In this document: positions 21,948 to 23,503 of the stretch, one piece after another
Numbering within the stretch: position 1 is the first letter of the stretch
Layout: the number at the start of each line of letters is the position of its first letter
Origin: Deltaproteobacteria bacterium
GTDB taxonomy: Bacteria; Desulfobacterota; Desulfobacteria; Desulfobacterales; JAFDHS01
DNA length: 23,503 nt
NCBI GenBank assembly: GCA_019308655.1
Contig: JAFDHS010000035.1
Location: forward strand, 1-23,503
Reading direction: 5' to 3'
Notes under the pieces: model-generated
The model's input: only the letters and a program-made list of their open reading frames with translations
The model's database searches: none
Told to the model about the DNA's origin: nothing
Made by a program: the position numbers and the translations under genes

Positions 21948-22202
21948 ATGAACAGTACACACAGAAAAACGCTCAAATTAATCTTCACTGATCCGGTTAA
22001 TGGTAACATTGAATGGCGCAAAATTGAGGCGTTGTTTCTGGCTTTGGGTGCGGTTCGTACTGAAAGAGCGGGTTCCGCTGTCAGTTTTGTTTTGAACGAT
22101 GTACGGGCGGATTTCCACCGCCCGCATCCTGATAAAACGGCATTACGGTATCGTGTAAAAGATGCGCGTAAGTTTTTGAAGCAGGCAGGTATAACTCCAT
22201 GA
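21948..22202 (+). CDS. hicA: HicA-family mRNA interferase toxin
   Basis: An 84-residue dsRBD-fold toxin. It reads MNSTHRKTLKLIFTDPVNGN, IEWRKIEALFLALGAV, GSAVSFVLNDVRADFHRPHP, and ends YRVKDARKFLKQAGITP. In this subgroup the usual GSHH segment is GSAVSF, so the catalytic His is probably in FHRPHP. The start is ATG 21948 with no clear ribosome site. The stop overlaps the hicB start by 4 bases. It cleaves mRNA in relatives and is held in check by HicB. Confidence 0.9.
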   Translation: MNSTHRKTLKLIFTDPVNGNIEWRKIEALFLALGAVRTERAGSAVSFVLNDVRADFHRPHPDKTALRYRVKDARKFLKQAGITP

Positions 22203-22531
22203 ATATGATGAAATACAAGGGCTATATTGCCCACATTGAATACGACGAGGAGGACCGCATTTTTGTCGGACATCTGGCTGGCATTAAGGATATTGTCGGC
22301 TTTCACGGCTCTACAGTTAATGAACTGGAAAATGCATTTCATGAATCCGTTGATAATTACATCGCCATAAGTAAAGAAACAGGAAGACCTGCGCAAAAGC
22401 CTTATTCCGGCAAACTGATGCTGCGGGTTTCGCCAGATATCCATGCTGCCGTAGCAACTGCTGCCCAGGTGCATGGAAAGAGCATAAATCAGTGGGCTTC
22501 TGAGGCATTAGAAAAAGCTGCTAACATTTGA
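22199..22531 (+). CDS. hicB: HicB-family antitoxin
   Basis: A 110-residue antitoxin. The N-terminal degenerate RNase H-like domain is MMKYKGYIAHIEYDEEDRIF, VGHLAGIKDIVGFHGSTVNE and LENAFHESVDNYI. The C-terminal ribbon-helix-helix is GKLMLRVSPDIHAAVATAAQ, VHGKSINQWASEALEKA, suited to operator binding. It overlaps hicA by ATGA coupling, and both genes are intact. The complete pair is bordered on both sides by repeat debris, consistent with being a mobile or selfish unit. Confidence 0.92.
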   Translation: MNMMKYKGYIAHIEYDEEDRIFVGHLAGIKDIVGFHGSTVNELENAFHESVDNYIAISKETGRPAQKPYSGKLMLRVSPDIHAAVATAAQVHGKSINQWASEALEKAANI

Positions 22532-22591
22532 TTCTCCTGCCAGGCGTATATCAACAACCGGCTTCAGTGGATAAGTCAATGACTCTACCCG

Positions 22592-22701
22592 GAATTCCCG
22601 AATGAGTGTAACGATGTAGATGTAGATGTAGATGTAGTAGATGTAGATGTAGATGTAGATGTAGGATGGGCAAAGCGGAGCGTGCCCATCTTTTGCATTA
22701 A
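22592..22701. repeat. Dispersed repeat with expanded GATGTA hexamer array, copy 2
   Basis: The GATGTA hexamers are four perfect copies (22613-22636), a GTA, then four more (22640-22663). They are flanked by the same GAATTCCCGAATGAGTGTAA and GGATGGGCAAAGCGGAGCGT sequences as the copy at 18819. Confidence 0.9.
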
Positions 22702-22756
22702 GCAATTTCTTATAGTCACAGATCAAGGTTTGGCCATTTCCCTTGATGTTGATTTT

Positions 22757-22830
22757 GTAGGGGCAATCCCTTATGGTTGCCCCGTTGCCTGTTTATTTTC
22801 CAGCATTGATTGACAGGACAGGCACGGGGA
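22757..22830. repeat. Partial GTAGGGGC-type REP cluster
   Basis: GTAGGGGCAATCCCTTATGG plus TTGCCCC, then TGTTTATTTTCCAGCATTGA and TTGACAGGACAGGCACGGGG. It matches the cluster at 14537-14692 minus its middle unit and its last palindrome arm. Confidence 0.8.
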
Positions 22831-22860
22831 ATAAAGATGAAAGTAACGTTATAATAAAAC

Positions 22861-23503
22861 TTACTCCGCCAACCGCTTTAACGAATAGATCCCCTCAAGG
22901 CCGCTAATCGGCTTGGGTATCTTTTCCTTTTTTGTATGATAAATTTGTTTAAATCGCTGATAGTTTTTTGAAACAAAGGCTTTGGTTCCGATAATTCCTG
23001 AATCGGTAAAGTAACGGGTGCGATATCGGAACCGCTGTGCCCGGCCCAGATTAAAATCATTATTCCGTTCTTTTTCCAGTGTTTCCCCATCAATTATATT
23101 TATATTCCCGTGTTCTTTTCCCGATTTTTTCAAAGCGCCAGCTTCATAAACATACCGGCGGTAGCGCCGTAGACGTTCAGCGTCATCCATCTCCCCAAAT
23201 TCTCTGAGGCCGAAATCCAGGAAAAGAAAGTCGTTCTTATTTAACGTCTGAATATGATACCCCAGCGAGCACCAGCGATAGTCTTCAGGACGGTTTACGA
23301 TGCCGGCACGAATCGGATTCAGATCGATGTAAGCCAGGCAGTTGATAAGGGTCTCACCGTTTTCAACAATAACGCTCTTGAAGCGATCGCCCCAGAGGGT
23401 GCCCCGACGATTATGCCTTTTATTATAAAAAAAGGTAAACCGCTGTTTGATCTCTTTGATAAACTCCGAAAGGCTGGACCATTTTTCTCGAAAACAGGGA
23501 ATC
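22861..23503 (-). CDS. REP-associated tyrosine transposase (Y1), partial at window end
   Basis: The frame is open from the window edge. The visible part contains SLSEFIKEIKQRFTFFYNKR, HNRRGTLWGDRFKSVIVENG and ETLINCLAYIDLNPIRAGIV, the conserved region with the catalytic Tyr in AYIDLNP. PEDYRWCSLGYH and a C-terminal extension that reaches a stop at 22861 follow. The N-terminal HUH half lies outside the window. It belongs to a different RAYT subgroup from the one at 20999 and looks intact in the part seen. RAYTs mobilise REPs; a REP cluster lies directly at its 3' side (22757-22830). Confidence 0.9.
   Translation of the reverse strand, partial: IPCFREKWSSLSEFIKEIKQRFTFFYNKRHNRRGTLWGDRFKSVIVENGETLINCLAYIDLNPIRAGIVNRPEDYRWCSLGYHIQTLNKNDFLFLDFGLREFGEMDDAERLRRYRRYVYEAGALKKSGKEHGNINIIDGETLEKERNNDFNLGRAQRFRYRTRYFTDSGIIGTKAFVSKNYQRFKQIYHTKKEKIPKPISGLEGIYSLKRLAE

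Larger units (their letters stand above)
22532..22860. other. Gene-free repeat stretch downstream of hicB
   Basis: Holds the hexamer-bearing repeat copy 2 (22592-22701), a degraded TCAAGGTTTGGCC boundary motif at 22723, and a partial GTAGGGGC-type REP cluster (22757-22830). No gene is supported. Confidence 0.75.

Noticed and set aside
22613..22663. Possible CRISPR-like array
   Set aside because: Units are six bases long with no unique spacers, so this is a simple sequence repeat.
22508..22726. Minus-strand frame with repeated Ile-Tyr
   Set aside because: It is only the translation of the GATGTA hexamer array and its flanks; no ribosome site.

Overview
The window looks like a chromosomal segment of a mesophilic Desulfobacterota (deltaproteobacterial, probably Desulfobacterales) genome. 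This is inferred from moderate GC content, abundant CheY-like receivers and sensor kinases, an SLC13/DASS anion transporter, a pterin-binding corrinoid-type methyltransferase, and a heavy load of REP-like palindromes with Y1 (RAYT) transposases. No rRNA or tRNA was seen, so the taxonomy is inference.

Region 1 (1-9142) is a signalling and transport locus. On the minus strand a membrane histidine kinase (772-2256) overlaps a sigma-54 activator of the NtrC/AtoC type (2-787, cut by the window edge). Diverging from them, a consensus -24/-12 promoter (2541-2556) faces a plus-strand array: a degenerate receiver, a second membrane kinase with a large extracytoplasmic sensor, two receiver-only proteins, a DASS-family transporter with an unusual N-terminal extracytoplasmic insert, a receiver-kinase hybrid broken by an out-of-frame deletion that removed its phospho-acceptor His, and another receiver-only protein. 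The natural reading is that the kinase/activator pair switches on the sigma-54 promoter and that the second kinase with its receivers tunes transport after transcription. None of the plus-strand receivers carries a DNA-binding output.

Region 2 (9143-11530) is a compact CBS-domain / PhoU-like DUF47 / PiT transporter operon. It is bracketed by the same CTTTAG-rich inverted-repeat family that also follows the DASS gene.

Region 3 (11531-13491, minus strand) holds map (methionine aminopeptidase with an N-terminal SEC-C zinc motif), a frameshifted pterin-binding methyltransferase, and a small CxxCH protein with a strong ribosome binding site.

Region 4 (13492-23503) is an accessory island of toxin-antitoxin loci and mobile debris. 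It contains a VapBC-like pair, a REP-studded Y1 transposase fragment, an IS1634-like element with a frameshift and unrelated flanks, a two-gene locus of unknown function truncated by that IS, higBA with a frameshifted higB, dinB, an orphan ribbon-helix-helix antitoxin whose toxin stops after nine codons, a RAYT split into a Y1 part and a DnaA-like HTH part, three copies of the RAYT 5' end, a probable group II intron 3' remnant, hicAB, GATGTA hexamer repeats, and a second RAYT running off the window end.
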